Both the position numbers and the translations under genes were made by a program. Shown here piece after piece: positions 31,230 through 38,740 of a stretch of DNA of 55,285 nucleotides. Source of the DNA: Candidatus Kaiserbacteria bacterium CG10_big_fil_rev_8_21_14_0_10_47_16. GTDB taxonomy: Bacteria > Patescibacteriota > Minisyncoccia > Phycocordibacterales > UBA918. Location of the stretch: contig PFBI01000006.1 of assembly GCA_002773395.1 (NCBI GenBank), forward strand, positions 86,177-141,461. The letters run 5' to 3'. The notes beneath the pieces were generated by a model that was not told the DNA's origin, ran no database searches, and saw only the letters and a list, made by a program, of their open reading frames with translations. How positions within the stretch are numbered: the first letter of the stretch is position 1; each line of letters opens with the position of its first letter.

Positions 31230-31913
31230 TTATAAGACGTACTTCCCTTCGGAGTCATCGCGGATAATTTTCCCTTCGTCCATCGTAATCACCCGTCGTC
31301 CCAATGCATCAATCACGCCCTTGTTGTGCGTTGTCATGATGACGGTCGTACCGAGATCATTAATCTTCTTTAGAATTTGCACGACTTCGTACGTTGCAAT
31401 TGGATCAAGGTTGCCCGTCGGTTCGTCGGCAATAATAATGTCAGGCTGATTTACAATCGCACGAGCAATTGCGACACGCTGTTTCTCCCCTCCTGAAAGT
31501 TCGTGTGGAAACTGTAGTATTTTTGCAGAGAGATCAACGAGTGCGAGTGCTTGTGGTACGTTCTCTGCAATTTCTTCATCGGTGCGACCGTTTGCCTCCA
31601 TCGCAAACGCGACATTCTCCCACGCTGTTTTATGGGGAAGTAATTTAAAGTCTTGAAAGACCGTTCCTATCTTGCGACGAAAGTTTGGAAGTTGTCCGCG
31701 TGGAATACTGTGAACGTTGAGTGACTCAAAAAAGACCGTCCCGTCTGTTGGAAAATCTTCTGCAATGAGCATTTTAAGGAGCGTTGTTTTCCCTGCACCC
31801 GAGTGTCCAACAATCGATACGAATTCTTGCGGTGCGACCTGGAAGGTCACATTTTGGAGTGCTATGGAATCGCCACCGTTGTATATCTTGGAAACGTTGT
31901 CGAAATAAATCAT
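31230..31913 (-). CDS. ftsE: Cell-division ABC ATPase FtsE
   Basis: 227 aa. Walker A GHSGAGKTTLLK, Q-loop VFQDFKLLP, ABC signature LSGGEKQRVAIARA, Walker B DIIIADEPTGNLD, H-loop TTHN. The N-terminal MIYFDNVSKIYNGGDSIALQNV is typical of FtsE. Forms the FtsEX complex with the next gene. Upstream TACAAT and TATTAT boxes lie close to the ATG without a Shine-Dalgarno. Confidence 0.96.
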   Translation of the reverse strand: MIYFDNVSKIYNGGDSIALQNVTFQVAPQEFVSIVGHSGAGKTTLLKMLIAEDFPTDGTVFFESLNVHSIPRGQLPNFRRKIGTVFQDFKLLPHKTAWENVAFAMEANGRTDEEIAENVPQALALVDLSAKILQFPHELSGGEKQRVAIARAIVNQPDIIIADEPTGNLDPIATYEVVQILKKINDLGTTVIMTTHNKGVIDALGRRVITMDEGKIIRDDSEGKYVL

Positions 31914-31985
31914 ACGATAATACGACCATTGTACTGCATATTTTTTCTAAGAGCTAGCATCGGCACTGCATAGAGGTTTATTACA

Positions 31986-32024
31986 CAACAGGCCTGAAAT
32001 CCCAAAGTGATTTCAGGCCTGTTG
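31986..32024 (-). terminator. Hairpin downstream of prfB
   Basis: Perfect 16-bp stem CAACAGGCCTGAAATC/GATTTCAGGCCTGTTG, 7-nt loop. No proper T-run on the minus strand, so termination strength is uncertain. Confidence 0.6.
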
Positions 32025-32037
32025 GCCCCTCATATTC

Positions 32038-32910
32038 CTACTTTTCGGCGTCTATAAACACCTGGATATCCCCATCGAGTACGGTATCAATGTTCCGAAC
32101 CTCTGTATTTGTCCGATGATCCTTCACCATCTGATACGGGTGGAGGACGTATGACCGGATCTGACTACCCCATTCAATCTTTACGGTCTTCTCTACCGCA
32201 AGTCCTGCGAGTTCACGCTTCCGCTGCGCCTCGGTGAATGCAAATACTTTTCCTGCAAGGAGCGCCATCGCTTTATCGCGATTTTGCTGCTGACTGCGTT
32301 CAGACGATACGTGCACAGAAATGTGCGTCGGTGTATGTGTAATGCGAACGGCAGTCTCACGCTTGTTTACATTCTGCCCACCTGCACCTCCCGAGCGTGC
32401 AAAGGATATCTCAAGATCATCTTCATTCAGTGGCGCTTCGGTAAGGTTATCAAATTTTGGTGAAACTTCAACAAGGACAAAGGAAGTCTGTCGTTTTCCG
32501 TTTGCATTAAAGGGTGAAATACGTACGAGCCGATGAATCCCTGATTCGTTTTTTAGTTCGCCGTACGCTTCTTTCCCTACAATTTCAAATACAACATTGC
32601 GGTAGCCGTTATGGTCGTTGGGATTCTCATCGAGAATGAGTGCACTCCATCCGTGCTTCTCAGCATACTTCTGATACATCTCTGAGAGCATGCGTGCAAA
32701 GTCCTCCGCGTCGTCACCCCCTGCTCCAGCAACAATAGTAATCACTGCATTATTGCGGTCGTACTTTTCTTTCCCATCAGCTTCATCTTTTAGTTCCTGC
32801 AATTCTTTAATGAGCGTTTGCGCCTCTGTAGGATTATTCCAAAAATCCGGCAAATTCATTGCCGCTTCAATCTCTTCAATACGCATCTGGGTATGTTCTG
32901 TATCCTTCAT
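32038..32910 (-). CDS. prfB: Peptide chain release factor 2, short form
   Basis: 290 aa. Terminates translation at UAA and UGA. The recognition tripeptide SPF (IHRLVRISPFNANGKRQTSF) and catalytic GGQ (ARSGGAGGQNVNKRETAVR) are both present. The protein is about 75 residues shorter than usual: most of N-terminal domain 1 is missing, and the known in-frame UGA +1 frameshift site is absent. TGC-TATACT lies 8 nt before the ATG, so the mRNA should be leaderless. Confidence 0.94.
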   Translation of the reverse strand: MKDTEHTQMRIEEIEAAMNLPDFWNNPTEAQTLIKELQELKDEADGKEKYDRNNAVITIVAGAGGDDAEDFARMLSEMYQKYAEKHGWSALILDENPNDHNGYRNVVFEIVGKEAYGELKNESGIHRLVRISPFNANGKRQTSFVLVEVSPKFDNLTEAPLNEDDLEISFARSGGAGGQNVNKRETAVRITHTPTHISVHVSSERSQQQNRDKAMALLAGKVFAFTEAQRKRELAGLAVEKTVKIEWGSQIRSYVLHPYQMVKDHRTNTEVRNIDTVLDGDIQVFIDAEK

Positions 32911-32918
32911 TTTGTTTC

Positions 32919-32927
32919 AGTATAGCA
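32919..32927 (-). promoter_or_regulatory. Extended -10 promoter of prfB
   Basis: TGC-TATACT on the minus strand, 8 nt before ATG 32910; it partly adjoins the T-run of the tRNA-Thr terminator. Confidence 0.6.
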
Positions 32928-32928
32928 A

Positions 32929-32993
32929 AAGAAAAAGCCGCCAGGAGGCTTCGCGAGAAACTTGAACGAATACAAGATTCTCCTCCTGGCGGC
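32929..32993 (-). terminator. Terminator of tRNA-Thr (CGT)
   Basis: Perfect 12-bp stem GCCGCCAGGAGG/CCTCCTGGCGGC (32937-32948 with 32982-32993) around a 33-nt loop, followed on the minus strand by TTTTTCTTTT. Confidence 0.75.
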
Positions 32994-33061
32994 CACCCGA
33001 CAGACCTGAAAGGAATACCGAGCTACCGAAATATACGCTTATCTATTAAAAAATCAACTGG

Positions 33062-33134
33062 AGCCATCTCGCAGGATCGAACTGCGGACCTTTGCGTTAC
33101 GAATGCAATGCTCTGCCAACTGAGCTAAGATGGC
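33062..33134 (-). tRNA. tRNA-Thr (CGT)
   Basis: Acceptor GCCATCT/AGATGGC, D stem GCTC/GAGC, loop TTCGTAA with anticodon CGT, T loop TTCGATC. The segment around the anticodon closely resembles the known tRNA-Thr(CGT). No CCA encoded. The anticodon stem closes with an A31-C39 mismatch (TTGCA with CGCAA). Confidence 0.9.
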
Positions 33135-33218
33135 TTGGGGAAGCACCGTCATAGTAATATAGCTAGGCTTTGTTTTCAATCATTTTTTTGCTACTCTTGT
33201 ACCACCACTGAAAAAGTC

Positions 33219-33291
33219 GCCATTGTAGCTCAGTCGGTAGAGCGCGTCCATGGTAAGGACGAGGTCCCCAGTTCAATCCTGGGCAATGGCT
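33219..33291 (+). tRNA. tRNA-Thr (GGT)
   Basis: Acceptor GCCATTG/CAATGGC, perfect anticodon stem CGTCC/GGACG, loop ATGGTAA with anticodon GGT, T loop TTCAATC. No CCA encoded. It is divergent from tRNA-Thr (CGT), 84 nt away; TGC-TACTCT upstream (from about 33189) may be its promoter. Confidence 0.92.
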
Positions 33292-33331
33292 CACGTACAA
33301 AAAATCCCCTGAAGGGGATTCTTTGTACGTG
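33292..33331. terminator. Hairpin between tRNA-Thr (GGT) and the pilin operon
   Basis: 18-bp stem with one mismatch (CACGTACAAAAAATCCCC with GGGGATTCTTTGTACGTG), loop TGAA. It separates two converging units and probably ends both. Confidence 0.7.
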
Positions 33332-33335
33332 AACC

Positions 33336-33890
33336 CTAATACACCAGAAAGAGTGCGCGTTCGATCACACTACTGCCTGAGAGCGCATTACACGCAGCGT
33401 TGTATCCCCGCGCCTGTACCACGGTACATTCAACATTCGAGGGACAGTCGTACGCTGTTACACCGACCGAATCCATATCAACCGCCCCTGACGTGCTGTA
33501 AAACTTGTACACGCTCGCAATAGAGCATGTGGTATTGGTATTCCATGTCCACTGAAATCGCTGTTCTGTACCACTCCGTGCTGCGCCATTACTATTGGTT
33601 GCTGTACTTCCAAAACACGTTACCTGCGCTGTAGATCCTTGTGTACTCCCATCACCTGGTACATCGAATGTTCCGCCGTGGGCGGTTGATACATCATAAA
33701 AACGAATACACTCTGCAGCAGCAGACGCTGCTTCGAAAGAAACCTCAGATTGCCGAGAGAATCCTGCGAGCTCAAGCTGAGTCGTTGATACTCCTAAAAT
33801 AGCGAGTGCAATGATTACCGTAAGCGACGAAACAATCACTGCGATAAAAAGTGTAAATCCTCTCTGCGGTTGTGTGTGTACATTATTCAT
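33336..33890 (-). CDS. PilX/pseudopilin-like protein
   Basis: 184 aa. Starts MNNVHTQPQRGFTLFIAVIV, with a prepilin-type R-GFTLF signal and a hydrophobic helix (about 12-36) but no Glu at +5, which is usual for PilX-like minor pilins. The rest is a beta-rich Cys-containing domain (TCFGSTATN, TCSIASVYKFY, YDCPSNVECTVVQARGY). Last gene of the pilus cluster, overlapping the preceding gene by 8 nt. Identity is inferred from the signal and context. Confidence 0.7.
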   Translation of the reverse strand: MNNVHTQPQRGFTLFIAVIVSSLTVIIALAILGVSTTQLELAGFSRQSEVSFEAASAAAECIRFYDVSTAHGGTFDVPGDGSTQGSTAQVTCFGSTATNSNGAARSGTEQRFQWTWNTNTTCSIASVYKFYSTSGAVDMDSVGVTAYDCPSNVECTVVQARGYNAACNALSGSSVIERALFLVY

Positions 33891-34422
33891 ACTGATTATA
33901 GATACGTGTGGTTACCGCTACACTGACGACGCCAGACACGACTCCTGCAGTCCATGACACCGTTGACGTAACATTGTACTCACCAGTCGGCGACTCCGTG
34001 ACAACTGTTTTTCGGTTATAGACGGCAGTCGTCCCATTACTCGTATGCGTATAGTACGAAGATCCGCTCGTACTCGCATAAAGATCACAACTCGTCGTTG
34101 GTGAACAGGATACAAAACTACCTGTTGAGACATTGTAGCTACAGCCCGTGCTCGTCTTACACGTCGCAGGAAGACTGCTATACCACGATGTCGTCGAGCC
34201 GCCATCAAGCGCATCGTTGTCTCGGAGGCGAACGATCGCTTCGGTACTTTCTTCAGCAAGAAATACCGCGGTCATCTCTTGTCGAGAGAAAGCGGAACTC
34301 AAAATACTTTGTGATGCAATACGAAGCGGCACGATAATCACGAGTAAGAGAATGCTGATTGCCACCAGTGTTTCAACAAGTGAGAACCCGAGACTATGCT
34401 GTTGTGATATACGTGTTTTCAT
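33883..34422 (-). CDS. Prepilin-like protein (PilV-like)
   Basis: 179 aa. Starts MKTRISQQHSLGFSLVETLV, with the GFSLVE prepilin cleavage motif and a hydrophobic stem (AISILLLVIIVPLRIASQ). The globular part has clustered Cys (PATCKTSTGCSYN, VSCSPTTSCDLY) suggesting disulfides. ATG 34422 is used because the longer frame runs into the upstream gene. It begins 1 nt after the previous stop. Confidence 0.75.
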   Translation of the reverse strand: MKTRISQQHSLGFSLVETLVAISILLLVIIVPLRIASQSILSSAFSRQEMTAVFLAEESTEAIVRLRDNDALDGGSTTSWYSSLPATCKTSTGCSYNVSTGSFVSCSPTTSCDLYASTSGSSYYTHTSNGTTAVYNRKTVVTESPTGEYNVTSTVSWTAGVVSGVVSVAVTTRIYNQYE

Positions 34423-34423
34423 A

Positions 34424-34993
34424 CTACACATCAAGTAAGCGACTGGTAACGAGTGTCTGAACATAGAACGGAGCAATCTCATTTCCTTGCGTTGACAGTG
34501 CATTTACAAGAATACGAGCCGTCGGCTGCAGTGTATCTGCAGCACTGGAACCGGTTACATAAAATGAGAGTGCCTGCACAGTGATCTCGCTTGAAGTAAT
34601 GCGGACCCAGGAGCCTGAGTTGAGTTTTTGCTCAATTGATTTTGCGGTGCTGTTGTACCGAAACCCCGTACGGTCCCCCGTTCGTGAGTTGGTAAAGACA
34701 AACGCTGCGCCGCCACTTGAGCAATCGGCAGTTGTACTCGGAAGCGCTCCTGAATCTGGGAGTGACGCTGCACAATAGTACGAATATCCGGTACGGATAT
34801 TGCGCGACATACTATCGAGCGCAAGAGAAAGGTTGGTCGATACCGAAAGTGATGACTCTGTTGCTGCGCCACTGTACACGAGAGTCATCAGGCCACCGAC
34901 AGAAATCACCATCACAATCATAAACAGACTGACAGCAACCATCATTTCGACGAGAGAGAATCCGCTTTTTTGTTGTTGCTGAAATAATTGCAT
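34424..34993 (-). CDS. Prepilin-like protein (PilW/PulJ-like)
   Basis: 189 aa. Starts MQLFQQQQKSGFSLVEMMVA with the GFSLVE cleavage signal and a hydrophobic stem (VSLFMIVMVISVGGLMTLVY). The rest is a Ser/Thr-rich domain with SMSRNIRTGYSYYCA and STTADCSSGGAAFVF. It follows the FimT-like gene by 2 nt. A minor pilin/pseudopilin in the assembly-initiating complex is the likely role. Confidence 0.75.
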   Translation of the reverse strand: MQLFQQQQKSGFSLVEMMVAVSLFMIVMVISVGGLMTLVYSGAATESSLSVSTNLSLALDSMSRNIRTGYSYYCAASLPDSGALPSTTADCSSGGAAFVFTNSRTGDRTGFRYNSTAKSIEQKLNSGSWVRITSSEITVQALSFYVTGSSAADTLQPTARILVNALSTQGNEIAPFYVQTLVTSRLLDV

Positions 34994-34995
34994 AG

Positions 34996-35628
34996 CTATT
35001 GCAGTACGACTGAAATTTGACCGGTGTACCCAATCTCAATTCGGCCGGTCACCGTTGTGTCACGTTGTGATTGTAACTTAATCACCCCCGTTGAAATCGC
35101 TGCGTTCTGCACTTCCGTATATGTTGGCACATAAAAGAGTGCGGAGAATTCTGGTCGTACAAATGAAATATCCAAACGACTCACATTGCAGTCTTCAACA
35201 CTGTTCGCAATAACGCACACATCAGAAATGATGTAGTTGCGACCGAGTGCGAAGGTTTCAAGCGCTGTTGCAGTTCCGTCGTATTTTGGGCGTGCGCTAC
35301 TCCCTCCGTATGCAAAGAGTGGATACGATGTTGCGTCCGGAGTAAATGAAACCCCATACGGTGTTTGGAAATCACCAGAGTTCCCAAGCACACTGAGTGA
35401 ATACGTCTGCGCTTTTCGAACAGTGAGCGCTACATCATGCCCAAGTGTTCGAAGAAGGATCAAGCTATCAAAAGAGGTGAAGCGTACAACCACCGTACCG
35501 AGAATGAGTACCATAATGGCGATCGAGACTAAAAGCTCGACAAGAGAAAATCCCCGCGAAGAGTCTGCGACAGTGCGCAGTGTTCTCTTAGAAGACAAAG
35601 AGGTTGATGAGTGTGTAAATATCTGCAT
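34996..35628 (-). CDS. Prepilin-like protein (FimT/GspH-like)
   Basis: 210 aa from ATG 35628. A 25-residue leader precedes SSRGFSLVELLVSIAIMVLILG, a classic prepilin signal with Glu at +5. The rest is a beta-rich GspH-type domain (LRTLGHDVALTVRKAQTYSLSV, FALGRNYIISDVCVI, QISVVL). Its start overlaps the 3' end of pilD by about 40 nt. A longer frame would start inside pilD; this ATG is a choice, not proven. Confidence 0.75.
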   Translation of the reverse strand: MQIFTHSSTSLSSKRTLRTVADSSRGFSLVELLVSIAIMVLILGTVVVRFTSFDSLILLRTLGHDVALTVRKAQTYSLSVLGNSGDFQTPYGVSFTPDATSYPLFAYGGSSARPKYDGTATALETFALGRNYIISDVCVIANSVEDCNVSRLDISFVRPEFSALFYVPTYTEVQNAAISTGVIKLQSQRDTTVTGRIEIGYTGQISVVLQ

Positions 35629-36409
35629 GAAATAAGACAACATACCAAAACGCCAGAATGAGAAATGGCGCAAACGGAATCTCACTCTTCATTTTAAGCG
35701 GAGTTCGCAAAAAAGGTAACTGTGTTTTCCCCGTTCCGGCCACTTTCTGAAATGCCAGTATCACAAGACTGACAATCGCACCGACCCAAAACGCACCAAT
35801 GATCATAGCTGGAGCGCCGAGTGGGCCTACGATAATGCCGAGTGGGATTGCGAGTTTTGCATCCCCGAGCCCCATAGCGCGACCTTTGGAGAAGAACCAA
35901 AACGCGAAGAAAAATATTCCCGCGCCAAGTCCTGCACCGATGTGCTCAAGCGCAACCATGTATCCCCCACCTGTACTCCACGTTATGTAGCTAAGGATAA
36001 CGAGTGCAACGATTCCGAGCGCAACGACGAGTGAATCGGGAATAATCATGTGTCGAAGGTCGTGCACAAAGATCACCACGAGGATCGCGCTACTTATTGC
36101 ATAGAGCGCAAAGAGCGGGAGTACGTGTGAAAACGACATCCAAAATAATACAAACAAGATTCCCATCCCCACTTCCACAAATATATATCGAGCTGGGACG
36201 GAGGCATGACAATGTCTACAGTGCCCACGGAGGCCAAGGTACGACACAACCGGGATAAGCTCGTACCACGAAAGCGTGTGACCGCAGGAAAGACAGTGTG
36301 ATCTTCCTTCAAGGGATTTCCCTGTGTTGAATCGGTAGATGACAACGTTAAGAAACGACCCGATAATCGCACCGAATACAAATACCATAAGGTACCAAAA
36401 CCATTCCAT
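35588..36409 (-). CDS. pilD: Prepilin peptidase PilD
   Basis: 273 aa, 7-8 membrane helices. Cleaves and N-methylates prepilins. The N-terminal cytoplasmic loop carries two Cys pairs (CLSCGHTLSWYELIPVVSY, CRHCHASV), and the two catalytic Asp are in HDLRHMIIPD and GLGDAKL. It is directly upstream of its likely substrates. TGG-TATACT lies 6 nt before the ATG, so its mRNA should be leaderless. Confidence 0.96.
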   Translation of the reverse strand: MEWFWYLMVFVFGAIIGSFLNVVIYRFNTGKSLEGRSHCLSCGHTLSWYELIPVVSYLGLRGHCRHCHASVPARYIFVEVGMGILFVLFWMSFSHVLPLFALYAISSAILVVIFVHDLRHMIIPDSLVVALGIVALVILSYITWSTGGGYMVALEHIGAGLGAGIFFFAFWFFSKGRAMGLGDAKLAIPLGIIVGPLGAPAMIIGAFWVGAIVSLVILAFQKVAGTGKTQLPFLRTPLKMKSEIPFAPFLILAFWYVVLFHADIYTLINLFVF

Positions 36410-36415
36410 AGAAAT

Positions 36416-36424
36416 AGTATACCA
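36416..36424 (-). promoter_or_regulatory. Extended -10 promoter of pilD
   Basis: TGG-TATACT on the minus strand, 6 nt before ATG 36409. Confidence 0.6.
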
Positions 36425-36440
36425 GAGCCGCCTGCCCTAC

Positions 36441-37532
36441 TTACACCACTTTTAGTACATCGTGCACCGTAACCGCGATCATGAGGAGAATGAGAATCGC
36501 GAATCCAACCATATTCATAATTGCCACTGCCTGCGGTTTAATTGCGGAACCTTTTACCGATTCAATAATCACAAAGAGTAACCGGCCACCATCGAGTGCG
36601 GGGAATGGGAGAATATTAATGACTGCGAGGTTGAGAGAAATAAACGCAGTAAACATAAGTAAGGAGGTGAAACCGAATGCTGACGCTTCCCCTACAAGTC
36701 CAACGATACCGATAGGACCTGCAACTTGTGAGAGGTCAGCCTTCAGTTGTACCGCGTCAACAATGAGTCTTGTGAGACCTACTGTAATGTCGCGAAGCGT
36801 TGTATAAGTCAGTACCGTTCCCTCTTTCACTGCAGTCAAGAATGGGAGCGGAATAGTATCAATGAGCGCAAGGCCGACTCCGAGGATTTTCCGATCTTCA
36901 TCTTCAGGAAGGAGACCACGTTCACTCGTGAGAAGGGCCGTCTGCTCCTCATCCCCTGTACGATACGTAACCGTAATCGCTGCATCACTATGCTCTGCCG
37001 TAAACTCAGTAAATGATTCTGGAGAAAGTTCTGTAAGCGTATCCTCGCCTGATGAAACTCCTACGATTTCAGTTCCGACCGCAACACCAGCGTCTGCCGC
37101 AGGACTTTCCGGAAGTACGTTCGTAACCATGAGACGCGCCTCGTCAGTTGCTGTTTCAGGTGTGACTGCCGTCTGCACCCCAACAGTAAAGATGATAATG
37201 AAAAGCACCCACGCGAGAAGTACGTTCATCGTTACCCCTGCAAGAAGTACGACTGCCTGTATCCATCGTGGTTTTGCGGTGAAGGCTCGCGGTTCATCAG
37301 GGCTGTGTTCTGTTCCAACAGCGTCTTCACCAAATATCTTTACGTAGCCACCGATAGGAAGAAGGTTGATTGAGTACGTCGTCTCTCCCTTTGTTCGACT
37401 AAATAACCGCGGAGGAAATCCAATCGCAAATTCATCAACGCGCATCCCCGATTTTTTAGCTGCAATAAAGTGCCCGAATTCGTGTACCAGAATAAGAACA
37501 AACAATACTGCGAGAAAGAGAAGAATGCTCAT
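36441..37532 (-). CDS. rseP: RIP metalloprotease RseP (M50 family)
   Basis: 363 aa. An intramembrane zinc protease with HEFGH near residue 18 (LVHEFGHFIAA), membrane helices at both ends, one PDZ-like region (about 120-190, LPESPAADAGVAVGTEIVGVSSGED), and the C-terminal NILPFPALDGGRLLFV motif that supplies the third zinc ligand. Its usual targets are anti-sigma factors or leftover signal peptides. Its ATG overlaps the frr stop (ATGA), a coupling common in CPR and other bacteria. Confidence 0.96.
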   Translation of the reverse strand: MSILLFLAVLFVLILVHEFGHFIAAKKSGMRVDEFAIGFPPRLFSRTKGETTYSINLLPIGGYVKIFGEDAVGTEHSPDEPRAFTAKPRWIQAVVLLAGVTMNVLLAWVLFIIIFTVGVQTAVTPETATDEARLMVTNVLPESPAADAGVAVGTEIVGVSSGEDTLTELSPESFTEFTAEHSDAAITVTYRTGDEEQTALLTSERGLLPEDEDRKILGVGLALIDTIPLPFLTAVKEGTVLTYTTLRDITVGLTRLIVDAVQLKADLSQVAGPIGIVGLVGEASAFGFTSLLMFTAFISLNLAVINILPFPALDGGRLLFVIIESVKGSAIKPQAVAIMNMVGFAILILLMIAVTVHDVLKVV

Positions 37533-38068
37533 TGTGTGATTTCAGATTCCTTTCGCATGAGTAGATCTGCAAGCTCTGCATTCTTTGCATCTACTTTCTT
37601 TTGAAGATCTTCTTTAACGGTAAATGTTTCATCGTCACTGAGGTCTGCCGCTTCAAGCTTTTTCATTGCGTCGTCTCGAGCAGAGCGGAGTGACACCCGC
37701 GCTTCTTCAAGCTTCCCTTTTGCTTGCTTCATAAGTTGTTCACGACGTTCACCGGTCAGTTCTGGGAAAATAACACGCACACCTTTCTCGTCACTCATCA
37801 CTGAGAGTCCAAGGTTCGCATCAATAATTGCTTTTTCGACAGCCTTTACTTGGCTTGCATCCCATATTGAAACACGGAGTGTTCGAGGATCTTCTGTACC
37901 AACAGTACCGAGCTGTGCCACAGGGACACGTGCTCCATATGAGTCAACTTGTACACCATCAAGAATGGTAGGGGTCGCCCGTCCGGTTCGGATTGTTGCA
38001 AATTCTTTCTGTAGCCACGCCACAACTTCTGTAGAACGAACGTCGAATGATGAAAAATCGTATGCCAT
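37529..38068 (-). CDS. frr: Ribosome recycling factor
   Basis: 179 aa. Splits post-termination ribosomes with EF-G. Recognised by WLQKEFATIRTGRATPTILDGVQVDSYGARVPVAQLGTVGTEDPRTLRVSIWD and the C-terminal LTGERREQLMKQAKGKLEEARVSLRSARDDAMKKLE. TACTAT lies 8 nt before the ATG with no Shine-Dalgarno. The stop is TGA overlapping the rseP start. Confidence 0.97.
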   Translation of the reverse strand: MAYDFSSFDVRSTEVVAWLQKEFATIRTGRATPTILDGVQVDSYGARVPVAQLGTVGTEDPRTLRVSIWDASQVKAVEKAIIDANLGLSVMSDEKGVRVIFPELTGERREQLMKQAKGKLEEARVSLRSARDDAMKKLEAADLSDDETFTVKEDLQKKVDAKNAELADLLMRKESEITQ

Positions 38069-38076
38069 ATAGCCCT

Positions 38077-38082
38077 ATAGTA
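38077..38082 (-). promoter_or_regulatory. -10 box of frr
   Basis: TACTAT on the minus strand, 8 nt before ATG 38068. Confidence 0.45.
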
Positions 38083-38108
38083 GCGAGTAAATGCCGTACT
38101 GGCAACTT

Positions 38109-38705
38109 TTAGATTGAAAGTGAGAGTTGTTCAAGGAGCATTTTCTTCGAAGAACCAGGTGCCGCAAAATACTCTCGGACAAAAAGTACCTCTCGCATAA
38201 GTTCATGATTACGTTCCGTATGAGCATGTATTTCAAGACCAGTAAGGACTGATTCCATCCATGCAAAATCTTTTTCTTTAATTTTTTCTGCAATATCTGC
38301 AAGTCGCTCTGCAGGTGTACGTGCAAGAAATGTTGCCGCTTCGCGCGGCACGAGTGTATCAACGGCAGCGCCGTCAAGGAGTACGAGTCTGGACCGCACG
38401 GTCGCGAGTAAGACATCCTCGCGCGGTACCACGACATACAACTGTGTTCCCTCTGCTGGTTCCTCCAATGTTTTAAGAAGTGCGTTTTGTGCTTCACCGG
38501 TAGCAGACGTAAACGCAATAACAAACGTTCGGTACGAACGATTGAATGGTCTGAGCGACGATTCGCGACGAAGGGTGCGTGCCTCATCTATACCCAGTCG
38601 GTCAACCGACATGTGTTGCACATCTGTTCCCGGAACACGGTCATCTTCAGGAAAAAACGGAAGTACATCCGTAAGAGTCCCGATACATAAAAACGCTTGT
38701 CGCAT
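38109..38705 (-). CDS. holB: DNA polymerase III delta-prime-like clamp-loader protein, truncated
   Basis: About 198 aa from ATG 38705. SATGEAQNALLKTLEEPAEGTQLYVVVP and LLATVRSRLVLL are the AQNALLKTLEEP and SRC-type segments of HolB/DnaX-family AAA+ proteins. The N-terminal nucleotide-binding part (Walker A) is absent and SRC reads SRL. The C-terminal helical domain is short. Likely a reduced structural clamp-loader subunit. TATATT lies 6 nt before the ATG. Confidence 0.75.
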   Translation of the reverse strand: MRQAFLCIGTLTDVLPFFPEDDRVPGTDVQHMSVDRLGIDEARTLRRESSLRPFNRSYRTFVIAFTSATGEAQNALLKTLEEPAEGTQLYVVVPREDVLLATVRSRLVLLDGAAVDTLVPREAATFLARTPAERLADIAEKIKEKDFAWMESVLTGLEIHAHTERNHELMREVLFVREYFAAPGSSKKMLLEQLSLSI

Positions 38706-38711
38706 AGAGAA

Positions 38712-38717
38712 AATATA
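38712..38717 (-). promoter_or_regulatory. -10 box of the holB-like gene
   Basis: TATATT on the minus strand, 6 nt before ATG 38705, within the end region of the upstream gene. Confidence 0.4.
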
Positions 38718-38740
38718 CCGCACTGCGGAGCCTCTGGCCA

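Noticed and set aside
32919-32960. Programmed frameshift upstream of prfB
   Set aside because: A promoter box lies directly before the ATG and no upstream RF2 frame or in-frame UGA site exists.
37529-37532. Alternative genetic code with UGA as Gly (known in some CPR groups)
   Set aside because: UGA ends frr here and RF2 is encoded, so UGA is a stop.
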